Shown in pieces: positions 36,962 to 46,845 of a stretch of 64,000 nt of DNA. Position 1 is the stretch's first letter; every line of letters starts with the position of its first letter. The notes beneath the pieces are model-generated. The model ran no database searches. It was not told where the DNA came from and saw only the letters and a program-made list of their open reading frames with translations. Location: positions 284,128 to 348,127 of the forward strand of contig JADKGA010000001.1 of the NCBI GenBank assembly GCA_016717165.1. The letters are read 5' to 3'. The translations under genes were made by a program, and so were the position numbers. The stretch comes from Candidatus Lutibacillus vidarii. Its GTDB lineage: Bacteria > Actinomycetota > Actinomycetes > Actinomycetales > Dermatophilaceae.

Positions 36962-38584
36962 ATGCCGCCCAGGACCACGAAGGAGTCGTCGGCGCCATCG
37001 ACGATGAAGGAGCTCAAGGACACCCTGTGGAAGGCGGCCGACAAGCTCCGCGGATCGATGGACGCCTCGCAGTACAAGGACGTCATTCTCGGGCTGGTCT
37101 TCCTCAAGTACGTCTCCGACGCGTATGCCGAGCGCCGCGCCTCGATCCATGACGAGCTCGCGGCCGCCGGGATGGACGAGGACCAGATCAGCCAACTCAT
37201 CAACGACCCCGAGGAATACCACGGCTACGGGGTCTTCGTCGTCCCACCCACTGCCCGCTGGGACTATCTCGCCGAGCACGGCAAGGGGCTGGCCGCCGCC
37301 GAGCGCGGCGGGCCCAAGACCGTCGGGCAGCTGGTCGATGACGCGATGGACCTGGTGATGGGCGCCAACGCGTCCCTGGCCGGCACCCTGCCGCGAATCT
37401 TCAACCGCGACAACGTCGATCAGCGTCGCCTCGGTGAGCTGCTCGACCTGTTCAACAGCGCCCGGTTCTCCCGCCAGGGCGACGCACGCGCTCGGGACCT
37501 GCTCGGTGAGGTCTACGAGTACTTCCTCGAGAAGTTCGCCCGCGCCGAGGGTAAGCGCGGCGGCGAGTTCTACACCCCCGCCTCCGTCGTCAAGGTTCTC
37601 GTCTCCGTCCTCGAACCCACCCACGGCCGGGTCTATGACCCGTGCTGCGGTTCCGGCGGCATGTTCGTCCAGACCGAGCGATTCATCGACGAGCACGACG
37701 GCGACCCCACCGACGTGCACGTCTACGGCCAGGAGCTCAACGAACGGACGTGGAAGATGGCCAAGATGAACCTCGCCATCCACGGCATCGACAACAAGGG
37801 CCTGCACACCCGGTGGGGCGACACCTTTACCCGCGACTATCACGCCGACGTCCAGATGGACTTCGTCATGGCCAACCCGCCGTTCAATATCAAGGACTGG
37901 CACCGCATCGAGAAGGACCCCCGCTGGGTCTACGGCGTCCCGCCTGCCGGGAACGCCAACTACGCCTGGATCCAGCACATCCTCGCCAAGCTCGCCCCCG
38001 GCGGACGCGCCGGCGTCGTCATGGCCAACGGCTCCATGTCGACGAACAGCGGGGGAGAGGGCGAGATCCGCGCCCGGATCGTCGAGGCCGATCTCGTCGC
38101 GTGCATGGTGGCCTTGCCGACCCAGCTCTTCCGCAGCACCGGGATCCCGGTGTGCCTCTGGTTCTTCGCCAAGGACAAGACCGCCGACGGGCAGGGGTCG
38201 ACCGATCGGACCGGGCAGGTCCTCTTCATCGACGCCCGGGAGCTGGGGTTCATGGTCGACCGTGCCGAGCGGTCGCTGGCCCCCGAGGACATCGCGAGGA
38301 TCGCGGACACCTACCACGCCTGGCGCGGCAAACCGTCCGCCGTCGAGAAGGGGCTGTCGTATGCCGATGTGCCCGGCTTCTGCGCCAGCGTCCCCCTCGC
38401 CGACATCAAGGCCGCCGACTACGCCCTCACCCCCGGTCGCTATGTCGGCGCCCCCGACGCCGAAGACGACGGCGAACCCATCGACGACAAGATCCAACGT
38501 CTCACCAAGGAACTCCTCCATCAGTTCGACGAGTCCGCGCGTCTTGAGGGCGCTGTGCGTCGCGCCTTGAGCAGGTTGACATGA
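36962..38584 (+). CDS. hsdM: Type I restriction-modification methylase subunit
   Basis: 540 residues. The N-terminal HsdM helical domain (LKDTLWKAADKLRGSMDASQ, GLVFLKYVSDAYAERR) is followed by GKRGGEFYTPASVVKVLV, SAM motif I VYDPCCGSGGMFVQTE near residue 225 and the catalytic motif FVMANPPFNIKDW near 304. It methylates adenine in the sequence chosen by HsdS and is needed for both methylation and restriction. The stop overlaps the hsdS ATG (ATGA). All motifs are intact. Confidence 0.97.
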   Translation: MPPRTTKESSAPSTMKELKDTLWKAADKLRGSMDASQYKDVILGLVFLKYVSDAYAERRASIHDELAAAGMDEDQISQLINDPEEYHGYGVFVVPPTARWDYLAEHGKGLAAAERGGPKTVGQLVDDAMDLVMGANASLAGTLPRIFNRDNVDQRRLGELLDLFNSARFSRQGDARARDLLGEVYEYFLEKFARAEGKRGGEFYTPASVVKVLVSVLEPTHGRVYDPCCGSGGMFVQTERFIDEHDGDPTDVHVYGQELNERTWKMAKMNLAIHGIDNKGLHTRWGDTFTRDYHADVQMDFVMANPPFNIKDWHRIEKDPRWVYGVPPAGNANYAWIQHILAKLAPGGRAGVVMANGSMSTNSGGEGEIRARIVEADLVACMVALPTQLFRSTGIPVCLWFFAKDKTADGQGSTDRTGQVLFIDARELGFMVDRAERSLAPEDIARIADTYHAWRGKPSAVEKGLSYADVPGFCASVPLADIKAADYALTPGRYVGAPDAEDDGEPIDDKIQRLTKELLHQFDESARLEGAVRRALSRLT

Positions 38585-39831
38585 CGGCCTCCACCAAGAC
38601 TGGTGGGCGCGAGGCAACTCGCGGGATCATCCCGGGGCGGTTCGCTCTCAGCGTCGGCAGACCGCCACTTCCGGAGCCCGACGGCTTTCGATGGGTGCCG
38701 CTCTCTAGCGTTGCTCGTCTCGAGAGCGGTCACACACCTGCCCGAGGGAGGGACGAGTACTGGGGGGGAGAGGTCCCATGGATCGGTATCCGCGACGCAA
38801 CGGGCAACCACGGGCGCGTGATCTTCGATACCGAGCAACATGTCACCCAGGCAGGTCTCGACAACTCCTCGGCACGCCTCCTCCCTGCTGGAACGGTGTG
38901 CCTCTCACGCACGGCCTCTGTAGGATTCGTCGTCACCATGGGTGTCCCCATGGCCACCAGCCAGGACTTCGTCAACTGGGTTTGTGGCCCCCGGCTCAAC
39001 CCGCGGTACCTCCACTATGTGTTGCTGGCAGAACAGGACAGCGTTCGACGCTTTGCCCACGGGACCACGCATCAGACCATGTACTACCCCGAAGCGAAGG
39101 CCCTTCAGATCCTTGCGCCGGACCGGCCAGGGCAGGACGCCATTGTTGAGGTGCTGGGGGCGCTCGACGACAAGATCGCGGCCAACACCCGCCTAGTCTC
39201 AACAACTGACGCCTTGGCCACCGCTCTCATACGCTCGGTGATCACCGAGAAGCGCGTGGCCCTGGCGAGCCTGGCCAATGTGGTGATGGGGTCCTCTCCG
39301 CCAGGTGAGAGCTACAACGAGAGCGGCATCGGAACCGTCTTCTACCAGGGAGTCCGAGATTTCGGCGTGCGTTATCCGGCCAACCGAGTTTGGACCACGC
39401 AGCCAGTTCGCATGGCTCACCCGAGGGACACCCTGGTCAGTGTCCGCGCCCCCGTGGGTCGGACCAACCTAGCCTCAGAGTCGACGTGCATCGGGCGTGG
39501 GCTCGCAGCAGTTCGGTCAACGGCCGACCGGCCGATGACGCTGTTTCACTTGCTCCGCAACGATCCCGAGGCTTGGGGGCCGTATGAGGCCGAAGGTACG
39601 GTCTTCGGCTCGATCAACAGACGGCACTTAGAGGCGCTCTTGCTTCCGGCTGTCGATCGCCAGCAGAGCGACGATCTGGAGGTTCAGCTTGCCGCGCTTG
39701 AGGAGCGGATCGCGAGCGCCATCACGGAAAGCGGCATTCTGGCGAACACACGAGACACGCTGCTCCCGCTTCTCATGTCTGGCAGGGTGCGGGTGAAGGA
39801 CGCCGAGACAACGGTCAAGGGAGTGGTCTGA
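38581..39831 (+). CDS. hsdS: Type I restriction-modification specificity subunit
   Basis: 416 residues with two target-recognition domains. The first runs from GFRWVPLSSVARLESGHTPA to the conserved helix IVEVLGALDDKIAANTRLV; the second from VALASLANVVMGSSPPGESY to QLAALEERIASAITESGILA. Typical sub-motifs GDTL/GTVCLSRTASVGFV and DTLVSVRAPVGRTN are present. It sets the bipartite DNA target. Base use here is slightly less biased than in hsdM and hsdR, as expected for a gene exchanged between systems. It starts within hsdM and is followed by hsdR after one base. Confidence 0.95.
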   Translation: MTASTKTGGREATRGIIPGRFALSVGRPPLPEPDGFRWVPLSSVARLESGHTPARGRDEYWGGEVPWIGIRDATGNHGRVIFDTEQHVTQAGLDNSSARLLPAGTVCLSRTASVGFVVTMGVPMATSQDFVNWVCGPRLNPRYLHYVLLAEQDSVRRFAHGTTHQTMYYPEAKALQILAPDRPGQDAIVEVLGALDDKIAANTRLVSTTDALATALIRSVITEKRVALASLANVVMGSSPPGESYNESGIGTVFYQGVRDFGVRYPANRVWTTQPVRMAHPRDTLVSVRAPVGRTNLASESTCIGRGLAAVRSTADRPMTLFHLLRNDPEAWGPYEAEGTVFGSINRRHLEALLLPAVDRQQSDDLEVQLAALEERIASAITESGILANTRDTLLPLLMSGRVRVKDAETTVKGVV

Positions 39832-39832
39832 C

Positions 39833-42800
39833 GTGGTCGGCCCGGAGGGGTTCAGTGAGGAGCAGTGGGAACTGCTCACGCGCGAGGCGCTCGCCGAGCA
39901 GGACTGGCAGCCGCTCAATGGCGTCGCCATCGCGCCTGGGTCGGGGGAGCGGGTGTCGTGGGGGGATCCCGTCATACCTGGGCGGTTGTTGGACGCGATG
40001 CAGCGGCTGAACCCGGAGGTGCCGACGGAGTACCTCAAGCAGGCCCACGCCGACATCCTGTCGCCGAAGTCGCAGGACGCCCTGACCGAGAACCAGCGCA
40101 TCCACGCATTCCTCGTCGAGGGCTACCGCGGCATCAGTTATGTCGACACCGACGGCACGGAGCAGACCCCGACGATCCGGCTGGTCAGTGCCCAGGATGA
40201 CGAGAACGAGTGGCTGGCGGTCAACCAGGTCACGGTCCGTGCCGGCGACCAGGAGCGCCGCTTCGACGTGCTGCTGTACTGCAACGGGATGCCGGTGGGG
40301 GTCGTCGAACTGAAGAGGGCCGGGTCGGCGAGCGCGGACATCGCGGCCGCGCATGCGCAGGTGCAGACGTACGTTCACGAGCTGCCGATGGCGTTCCGGT
40401 TCTGCACCGTCGTCGTGGTCAGCGACGGGATCACCGCGCGCTACGGCACACCGTTCACCTCGCTGAATCACTTCTCCCCGTGGAACGTCGACGACGACGG
40501 CGCCCCGGTGACGTTCGGGCAGGCGCTCGACGACGTGCACCTGGGGACCGAACTGGAGTTCCTCGTGGAGGGGGTGTTCAACCCGGCTCGGTTCCTCCAG
40601 CTCCAGCGGGACTTCACCGCGTTCGACGAGGGCGCGGAGGGCCTGGTGAAGCGGATCGCGAAGCCGCACCAGTACTTCGCGGTGACCAAGGCGGTCGGTA
40701 GCACAGTCCAAGCGGTGCAGAGCAACGGCAAGGCCGGGGTGGTCTGGCACACCCAGGGCTCGGGCAAGTCGATGGAGATGGAGCTCTACACCAACCGGGT
40801 CATCCGCCACCCGAAGCTGCTCAACCCGACGATCGTCGTGATCACCGACCGGACCGAGCTCGACGGACAGCTCTTCGGGACCTTCAAGAAGTCCACGCTC
40901 CTGCCGGAGAAGCCGGTCCAGATCAAGACCCGCTCACAGTTGCGTGAGCAGCTGACCCAGCGGCGCACCGGCGGGATCTTCTTCACGACCTTGCAGAAGT
41001 TCGGCCGCAGCGCCGACGAGCGCGCCGCCGGCTCCGACCACCCGCTGCTGTCGGACCGGCACAACATCATCGTCATCGTCGACGAGGCGCACCGCAGCCA
41101 CTACGACGACCTCGACGGGTATGCCGCGCACCTGCGCGACGCGCTGCCGAACGCGACGCTCATCGCGTTCACCGGAACTCCGATCTCCCTCGCCGACCGG
41201 AACACCCGGCAGGTGTTCGGAGACTACATCGACATCTATGACCTGACCCGGGCCGTGCGCGACGGGGCGACGGTCCCGGTCTATTTCGAGCCGCGGCTGA
41301 TCACGGTCGGCTTCGCCGCCGACGTCACCGACGACGACATCGACTCCGCCGCCGACGAGGCCGCGGTCGGTCTAGACCTGGCCGAACGGGAGCGGATCGA
41401 GAAGTCGGTCGCGGTGATCAACGCCGTCTACGGTGCTCCCGAGCGGCTGCAAGCGCTGGCGTGCGACATCGTGACGCACTGGGAGAACCGCCGGGCCCAG
41501 ATGGCCCCCTTCATCGACGCGCCCGGCAAGGCGATGATCGTCGGCGCCACCCGCGAGATCTGCGCCCGGCTCTACGACGAGATCGTCGCCCTGCGCCCCG
41601 ACTGGCACTCCGAGGCCCTCGACAAGGGGATCATCAAGGTCGTCTACTCCGGCGGCCCCCAGGACCAGCCGCCCATCTCGACCCACGTCCGCCGCGAGTC
41701 GGAGAACAAGACCATCAAGGAGCGGCTCACCCAGGTCGACGACGAGCTCGAGATCGTCATCGTCAAGGACATGATGCTCACCGGCTTCGACGCGCCCCCG
41801 CTGCACACCCTCTACCTCGACCGGCCGCTCAGGGGCGCCCTGCTCATGCAGACCCTGGCCCGGGTCAACCGCACCTTCCGCGGCAAGCCGGACGGCCTGC
41901 TCACGGCATACGCGCCCCTGGCGGACAACCTCCACCGGGCGCTCGCGGAGTACACCCAGGAGGACCAGTCCACCCGGCCCGTCGGCCGGGACATCGACGA
42001 GGCCGCCACCCTCGCCGAGCAGCTCATCGATCAGCTCGGTGAGGCCTGCTCGGGCTACCGCTGGAAGGCCAGGCTCGGCCCGGATCAGAAGTCGTGGCTC
42101 AAGGCCGCGGTCGGCCTGACCAGCTATCTTCGCGACCCCGCCACACCCGGCAACCAGGTGGACGACGGCGAGGAGAGCCTCGGGAGCCGGTTCCGCCGGC
42201 TCTCCGCTCAGCTAGCCCGAGCGTGGGCCCTGGCCTCGGGCAGCGCCACCTTGGACCACCGTCGAGCCGACGCACGGTTCTACGAAGAGGTCCGGGTGTG
42301 GATGGCCAAGCTCGACGCCCAGGAACGCCAGGCCCGTGGCGAACCCGTGCCCGAGGACATCCAACGGCTCCTGCGCCAGCTCGTCGCCGAGGTCGTCGTC
42401 GACGGTGGCATCGTCGACATCTACGACGTGGCCGGTATGCCGAAGCCCAGCCTGAGCGACCTGACCCCCGAGTTCGGACACCGAGCCCTGCAAGCCCCGA
42501 ACTCGTACTTGGCGATCGAGGCACTGCGCGACCTGCTCATGGGGGAGGCGGGCCACGTCACGCGTCACAACCTCGTCCGCCAACGCGCCTTCTCGGACCG
42601 GCTCACCGAGCTGATGACCAAGTACACCAACCAACAGCTCACCTCCGCCGAGGTCATCGCCGCGCTCATCGAGCTTGCCCAGGAGGTCGCCGCCGAGAGC
42701 GACCGGGGGCGGCGCTTCGACCCACCGCTGTCCGAGGACGAGCTCGCGTTCTATGACGCGGTCAGCCAGAACGAGTCCGCCGTCGAGCTGCAGGGCGAGG

Positions 42801-43012
42801 AGGTGCTCGCCACGATCGCTCGCGACCTGGTCGAGGTGATGCGGCGAGACATCAAGACCGACTGGACGGTCCGCGACGACGTCCGCGCCAAGCTCCGCTC
42901 GTCTATCAAGCGGCTTCTCGTCAAGCACCGCTACCCACCCGACCAACAGCCCGAGGCCATCCGGTTGGTGATCGAGCAGATGGAGTCCCTGGCCATGCGG
43001 TACGCCGGCTGA
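39833..43012 (+). CDS. hsdR: Type I restriction endonuclease/translocase subunit
   Basis: 1,059 residues from GTG 39833. The N-terminal PD-(D/E)XK nuclease has RFDVLLYCNGMPVGVVELKR (Asp near 144, Glu-x-Lys near 158). The SF2 motor has Walker A WHTQGSGKSMEM near 307, DEAHRSHYDD near 416, FTGTPI, and motif VI-like LMQTLARVNRTFRGK. The C-terminal helices bind the methylase core. No frame break; the system looks complete and active. It is last in the island operon. Confidence 0.97.
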   Translation: MVGPEGFSEEQWELLTREALAEQDWQPLNGVAIAPGSGERVSWGDPVIPGRLLDAMQRLNPEVPTEYLKQAHADILSPKSQDALTENQRIHAFLVEGYRGISYVDTDGTEQTPTIRLVSAQDDENEWLAVNQVTVRAGDQERRFDVLLYCNGMPVGVVELKRAGSASADIAAAHAQVQTYVHELPMAFRFCTVVVVSDGITARYGTPFTSLNHFSPWNVDDDGAPVTFGQALDDVHLGTELEFLVEGVFNPARFLQLQRDFTAFDEGAEGLVKRIAKPHQYFAVTKAVGSTVQAVQSNGKAGVVWHTQGSGKSMEMELYTNRVIRHPKLLNPTIVVITDRTELDGQLFGTFKKSTLLPEKPVQIKTRSQLREQLTQRRTGGIFFTTLQKFGRSADERAAGSDHPLLSDRHNIIVIVDEAHRSHYDDLDGYAAHLRDALPNATLIAFTGTPISLADRNTRQVFGDYIDIYDLTRAVRDGATVPVYFEPRLITVGFAADVTDDDIDSAADEAAVGLDLAERERIEKSVAVINAVYGAPERLQALACDIVTHWENRRAQMAPFIDAPGKAMIVGATREICARLYDEIVALRPDWHSEALDKGIIKVVYSGGPQDQPPISTHVRRESENKTIKERLTQVDDELEIVIVKDMMLTGFDAPPLHTLYLDRPLRGALLMQTLARVNRTFRGKPDGLLTAYAPLADNLHRALAEYTQEDQSTRPVGRDIDEAATLAEQLIDQLGEACSGYRWKARLGPDQKSWLKAAVGLTSYLRDPATPGNQVDDGEESLGSRFRRLSAQLARAWALASGSATLDHRRADARFYEEVRVWMAKLDAQERQARGEPVPEDIQRLLRQLVAEVVVDGGIVDIYDVAGMPKPSLSDLTPEFGHRALQAPNSYLAIEALRDLLMGEAGHVTRHNLVRQRAFSDRLTELMTKYTNQQLTSAEVIAALIELAQEVAAESDRGRRFDPPLSEDELAFYDAVSQNESAVELQGEEVLATIARDLVEVMRRDIKTDWTVRDDVRAKLRSSIKRLLVKHRYPPDQQPEAIRLVIEQMESLAMRYAG

Positions 43013-43091
43013 GCAACGTCACATTCTCTGGCCAGTCTGGGTCCTGGGGGCCTTGGCTCACTGAGCCCCGGTTATGGGCGAGCCGGGCGCG

Positions 43092-44096
43092 TCAGGTGCC
43101 GAGCCGCTCGTCGAGGAGTCGGATCATCGGCCAGGCACCTTCGGACCAGTTGGCCAGGATCGTGTACGTGATGGCCGTCGACGGTTGATGCAGGCTGAGG
43201 AAGGAGACGCCGGCGTCATACCCCTCCATGTAGACCGCATCACCAGCGGGGGCGAGGTGGAAGCCGAGCCCGTACCGCCGACTCTCCTCCGGCCAGTCAC
43301 TGCACGGGCGCACCAGTTCCGCGACAAGCGAGGGCGCGACGATCTGCCCGGCGAAGAGCGCCGACCACAGCGCGTGCAGATCGGCAAGCGTCGAGTAGGT
43401 CCCGCCGTCGCCGCTGCCTCGGACTGGTAGGTGCAGGACATTGGTGCGCAGCCCGGTGGCGTCGAGGTAGCCCACGGCGGCGCGCCCGGGCAAGGAGTCG
43501 GTGCGCAGGAAGGCGGTGTCCGGCATGCCGGCGGGGTCGCAGACCAGGTCCGAGACCAAGGTGGGAAGGTTGGTTCCCGCAGCGCGCTCGGCGAGGACTG
43601 CGAGCAGCACATAGCCGGAGTTGGTGTAGGTGAACCGTTCGCCGGGCGCGAAGACACTCGGACGGCCGTCGAGTACCCGCAGGTACGCCTCGGAGGTCGT
43701 CAGCTCGTGGACCGGCACGGCTAGGGCGTAGTCGCGGACGTTGCCGCCGGAGCTCTCGTCCAGGTAGTCATCGATGCCCGAGCGGTGCGCGAGCAGATGC
43801 TCGACCGTGACACCGTCGCCGACCAGCGGCAGGTCCTCGCCCAGCAGCGACCGGGCGGTGGTGTCCAGGCGGAGCGTGCCCTGCTCGACGAGCGCCATGA
43901 CGGTCACGGCGGTGAGGCTCTTCGTCCCACTCGCCATGGCGAACTGCGTGTCGACGGTCGCCGGGATGCCGTGCGCTCGGTCGGCCAGCCCGTATGCCGC
44001 ACAGACCACGGTGTCACCCTCGCGGTCGACCCGGACCGCCCCGGAGAAGCCGGTGCGCTCGGCGACCTCGGCCACCTCGGTCTGCAGGGTCGTCAT
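43092..44096 (-). CDS. Serine hydrolase, beta-lactamase class C/esterase fold
   Basis: 334 residues. SxxK is FAMASGTKSLTAVT (catalytic Ser near residue 56) and the Tyr-x-Asn motif is FTYTNSGYVLLAV. No signal peptide, so probably cytoplasmic. YMEGYDAGVSFLSLHQPSTA near the end takes the place of the third motif. The family includes esterases, D-aminopeptidases and beta-lactamase-like proteins; the substrate cannot be told. A truncated copy lies at 31024-31310 in the same orientation. Confidence 0.88.
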   Translation of the reverse strand: MTTLQTEVAEVAERTGFSGAVRVDREGDTVVCAAYGLADRAHGIPATVDTQFAMASGTKSLTAVTVMALVEQGTLRLDTTARSLLGEDLPLVGDGVTVEHLLAHRSGIDDYLDESSGGNVRDYALAVPVHELTTSEAYLRVLDGRPSVFAPGERFTYTNSGYVLLAVLAERAAGTNLPTLVSDLVCDPAGMPDTAFLRTDSLPGRAAVGYLDATGLRTNVLHLPVRGSGDGGTYSTLADLHALWSALFAGQIVAPSLVAELVRPCSDWPEESRRYGLGFHLAPAGDAVYMEGYDAGVSFLSLHQPSTAITYTILANWSEGAWPMIRLLDERLGT

Positions 44097-44230
44097 AGCC
44101 GGTCAGGCTAGCCCGCACCCGGGGGCACGCGCCTGCGAGTTATGCGACCAGGGCGGCGCCGGCATCCGGCGGGCTGGGACCGTCTGCACCCACTGGTATG
44201 CCGCGCGCCGCCCCTCGCGGACGGGATGGT

Positions 44231-44863
44231 TCAGCGGCCGAAGGCAGCCTCGAAGTGGTCCTGAAGCTGCTGGGACCATTCGCCGCTCGCACTGCAGGGC
44301 GCCACGCTTCCGCCCGAGGCGACCACGAGGTACCTCTTGCCCATCTCGGGGTTGACCGTGCCGAGTAGCGCGGTCTCCGTGCCCGTCGGGGCCTGGAGCC
44401 GCACGGTCGTCGCGCCGTTGCCCCCGGCATACCACGTGGTCACCGAAAGGGTGGCGACGCCATCCGTCACATCCGTGACCGTGCCGTCGAAGGCGACCTC
44501 GGCCTGCTTCGTCGTCGCGACGTCGATGGCCAGGCACATCGCCGAAGCGTCTGTCGCGGCGACCGACAAGGTCAGTGGTGCGGTGGGCTTCGGGCCGTTG
44601 GTCGCGATGCCGACGCCGACGCCGCCCACGAGCAGGGCGGCAGCCGCGGCGGCAGGCCACCACCGGCGTCGGGGTGGGGCCTGGGTCGTTGTGGAGATCT
44701 GGGTCATGACGTCCTCCAGTGCTGACGGGTCGACACCGGGGGCGATCCCCGGTGCGGCGGGATCGGCGGCGCGGAGCATGGCCCGTAGAACCTCGTCCTC
44801 CTGGCCGACCGGCCAGCGGAACAGGCCTTCGTCGTTCGGGGTCGTGCGGTCATGTGCTGTCAT
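44231..44863 (-). CDS. Membrane protein paired with an ECF sigma factor (possible anti-sigma)
   Basis: 210 residues: an acidic cytoplasmic N-terminus of about 65 residues, one transmembrane helix (RRRWWPAAAAAALLVGGVGV) and an exported domain of about 110 residues with two Cys (ASAMCLAID and VAPCSASGEW). The start overlaps the sigma factor stop (ATGA). The place and topology fit an anti-sigma factor or a CU044_5270-like protein, but no zinc-finger motif is present, so the role is inferred from context. Confidence 0.75.
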   Translation of the reverse strand: MTAHDRTTPNDEGLFRWPVGQEDEVLRAMLRAADPAAPGIAPGVDPSALEDVMTQISTTTQAPPRRRWWPAAAAAALLVGGVGVGIATNGPKPTAPLTLSVAATDASAMCLAIDVATTKQAEVAFDGTVTDVTDGVATLSVTTWYAGGNGATTVRLQAPTGTETALLGTVNPEMGKRYLVVASGGSVAPCSASGEWSQQLQDHFEAAFGR

Positions 44864-45417
44864 GTCGCGAATCCCTCCTCCCTCACTGGTTCTCTGTCCG
44901 CCACCTCGGTCAACCTTTCCCGGAGCCGCTTCTTGGCGCGGTGGAGGCGGATGCGCACGGCATTGGCGGAGATCCCGAGGACCTTGGCGATCTCGGCCGG
45001 TTCGAGCTGCTCCCACGCCCACAGCTGCAGCACCTCCCGATCGTCGGCGCGTAGTCCGGACAGCGCGGCGCGGACGCTGTCGGCACCGAGCCCGCTGTCG
45101 TCGAGGAGTTCGCTCGCCGGGTCGGGGGCCGTCGGGGGTGGCGGGTCAAGCATGGCGATCCGGTGGGCCAGCGCGCGCTGTCTGCGCGCCCCGCGGGTCG
45201 CATTGGCGAGGCACCCTCGGGCCACGGCGTAGCACCAGGGGAGCGGCTCGAGAGTCGGGACGTCGTCGAGCCGGCGCCAGATGACGACGAGGACGTCGTT
45301 GAGGACCTCCGCCGCCGTGTCGCGGTCCGTGCGGCGCAGCAGGAAGCGCCATACCGGGTCGTGCACGGCGGCGACGACGGCAGCGAACCGGTCGGCGCGC
45401 GCCGGGGAGTCCTCCAC
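44860..45417 (-). CDS. ECF RNA polymerase sigma factor
   Basis: 185 residues from GTG 45417, chosen because AGGAGG lies 6 nt upstream (complement of 45424-45429); the frame is open further upstream. Region 2 is RDTAAEVLNDVLVVIWRRL and region 4 is LRADDREVLQLWAWEQLEPAEIAKVLGISA with its helix-turn-helix. It directs transcription in response to a signal probably sensed by the overlapping membrane protein. Confidence 0.92.
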   Translation of the reverse strand: MEDSPARADRFAAVVAAVHDPVWRFLLRRTDRDTAAEVLNDVLVVIWRRLDDVPTLEPLPWCYAVARGCLANATRGARRQRALAHRIAMLDPPPPTAPDPASELLDDSGLGADSVRAALSGLRADDREVLQLWAWEQLEPAEIAKVLGISANAVRIRLHRAKKRLRERLTEVADREPVREEGFAT

Positions 45418-45510
45418 GACTACCTCCTGTCCGGCAGGGGCCTGAATCTTTCCACGCCGCTCCGCCGGGGCCGCTTCGATGGAGGCCAACCCCCGCGCGA
45501 TGGCAGAGTC

Positions 45511-46845
45511 TCAGATCTCCCAGCTGGCCTCGGCGCGGTCGATCGAGGCGGCGTGGGCGACGAAGCGGGCGCCCTCGTCGGTGCGCAGCCAGCCGCGGAC
45601 GGCAAACGCCCACTGCGCAGCCATCCCGAGGAAGACCGACGTGGTGAGCACGACGGGGGAGGCGCCGACCGCCGCAAGCACCGCGGCGAGGGCAATGACG
45701 CCGAGCCCGGCGCGGGTGGCCGGGCGGTACATGGGGGCCAGGGCGGACCAGTCGCGCAGCAGGCGGGCCGCCGCACCGGCACTGAGCAGTGCCAGCGCAA
45801 CGAACACCGCGAAGGCCCACGACGGGCCGGCGAGGTCGTCGGAGTGGGAGCGCTCGATGAGGCTGACGGTCACGCCTCCGACGCCGGTGATGGCCAGGGC
45901 CAGCGGCAGCTGGACGAGGTTGAACAGGTACCGGGCGCCCAGGGTCGGAGCGGGCTCACGGCGCCCGATGAGGTCGAAGTAGGTCCACCAGAAGGCCATC
46001 GCCACCGCCAGGCCGGCGAAGCCGGTGGCGAAGACGGTCGGGGTGAGCACCTCGACCGAGCCGAGGCCCGCGACCACCCCGGCAACGACCTCGCCGAGGA
46101 CGATGATGACGAAGAGCCCGAAGCGTTCGAGCAGCGACTCGGTCGCCAGCGGGCTGCCCTGCTCGGTGTCCACCGCTGGCTCCGGCGCCCCCTGCGTCGT
46201 CCGCTGCGGCACCTCCTCGGTGGTCGTCGACATCGCCCCCTGCGCCGAAGCCGCACGAGGGGAGCGGACAACCTGCAACGCCATACCGACGACATAGGCG
46301 AAGGTGAAGGCCGCCCACATCCACAACCGCGCCGGCCCTGACACGACGATGGACAGCCCGATCCACGCCGTCATCACCGCCATGGTGACGGTGTAGCGGG
46401 TCGCGACCGGGCCGTACAGCGGGTCACCGCGTTCCATCCGGGCCACGACGACCCACTGCCCGACCAGAACGACGAGGACGACAAGATAGCTCGCCGCGAA
46501 ACCCACGCCACCGGCGCCCGCGGCGTCCGGCGCGAAGACCGCCATCGAGGCCAGCGCGAACATCTGGAGGAAGGTCAGCAGCCGGGTCCGCACGTCCGGG
46601 CGCCCATGGGCGTCGTGGAGGACCGAGCCGTTGTACCAGCCGACCCACAGCAGCCCGAAGAGCACGCAGAAGGTCGCCAGCGCCCCGAGGGTGATCTCGC
46701 CGTGCAGCCCCTGCGCCACCCGGGCGATGAGGGCGACATAGACGAGGTCGTAGAACAGCTCCAGCGAGCTGACCACCCGGTCCGGGACCCGCTCGCGGTG
46801 GGTGCGCGGCCGCTGCCAGAAGTAGCCCAGGGTCGTCCTGCTCAC
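45511..46845 (-). CDS. ltrA: Low-temperature-requirement protein A (LtrA) family membrane protein
   Basis: 444 residues from GTG 46845. Twelve or so hydrophobic segments; the LtrA signature is SLELFYDLVYVALIARVAQG at the N-terminus, WWTYFDLIGRR in the middle and ERFGLFVIIVLGEVVAGVVA after a hydrophilic loop. The molecular role of LtrA is unknown; it was named in Listeria for growth at low temperature. It stands alone between a sigma factor operon and a divergent fusion gene. Confidence 0.9.
   Translation of the reverse strand: MSRTTLGYFWQRPRTHRERVPDRVVSSLELFYDLVYVALIARVAQGLHGEITLGALATFCVLFGLLWVGWYNGSVLHDAHGRPDVRTRLLTFLQMFALASMAVFAPDAAGAGGVGFAASYLVVLVVLVGQWVVVARMERGDPLYGPVATRYTVTMAVMTAWIGLSIVVSGPARLWMWAAFTFAYVVGMALQVVRSPRAASAQGAMSTTTEEVPQRTTQGAPEPAVDTEQGSPLATESLLERFGLFVIIVLGEVVAGVVAGLGSVEVLTPTVFATGFAGLAVAMAFWWTYFDLIGRREPAPTLGARYLFNLVQLPLALAITGVGGVTVSLIERSHSDDLAGPSWAFAVFVALALLSAGAAARLLRDWSALAPMYRPATRAGLGVIALAAVLAAVGASPVVLTTSVFLGMAAQWAFAVRGWLRTDEGARFVAHAASIDRAEASWEI

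Noticed and set aside
36908..38617. Minus-strand 569-codon frame opposite hsdM
   Set aside because: Shadow of hsdM, which has unambiguous methylase motifs.
43040..43075. GGCTCACTGAGCC palindrome after hsdR as a terminator
   Set aside because: The centre leaves only a one-base loop, so it cannot form that hairpin. A weaker GGGGC/GCCCC stem is possible but not convincing.
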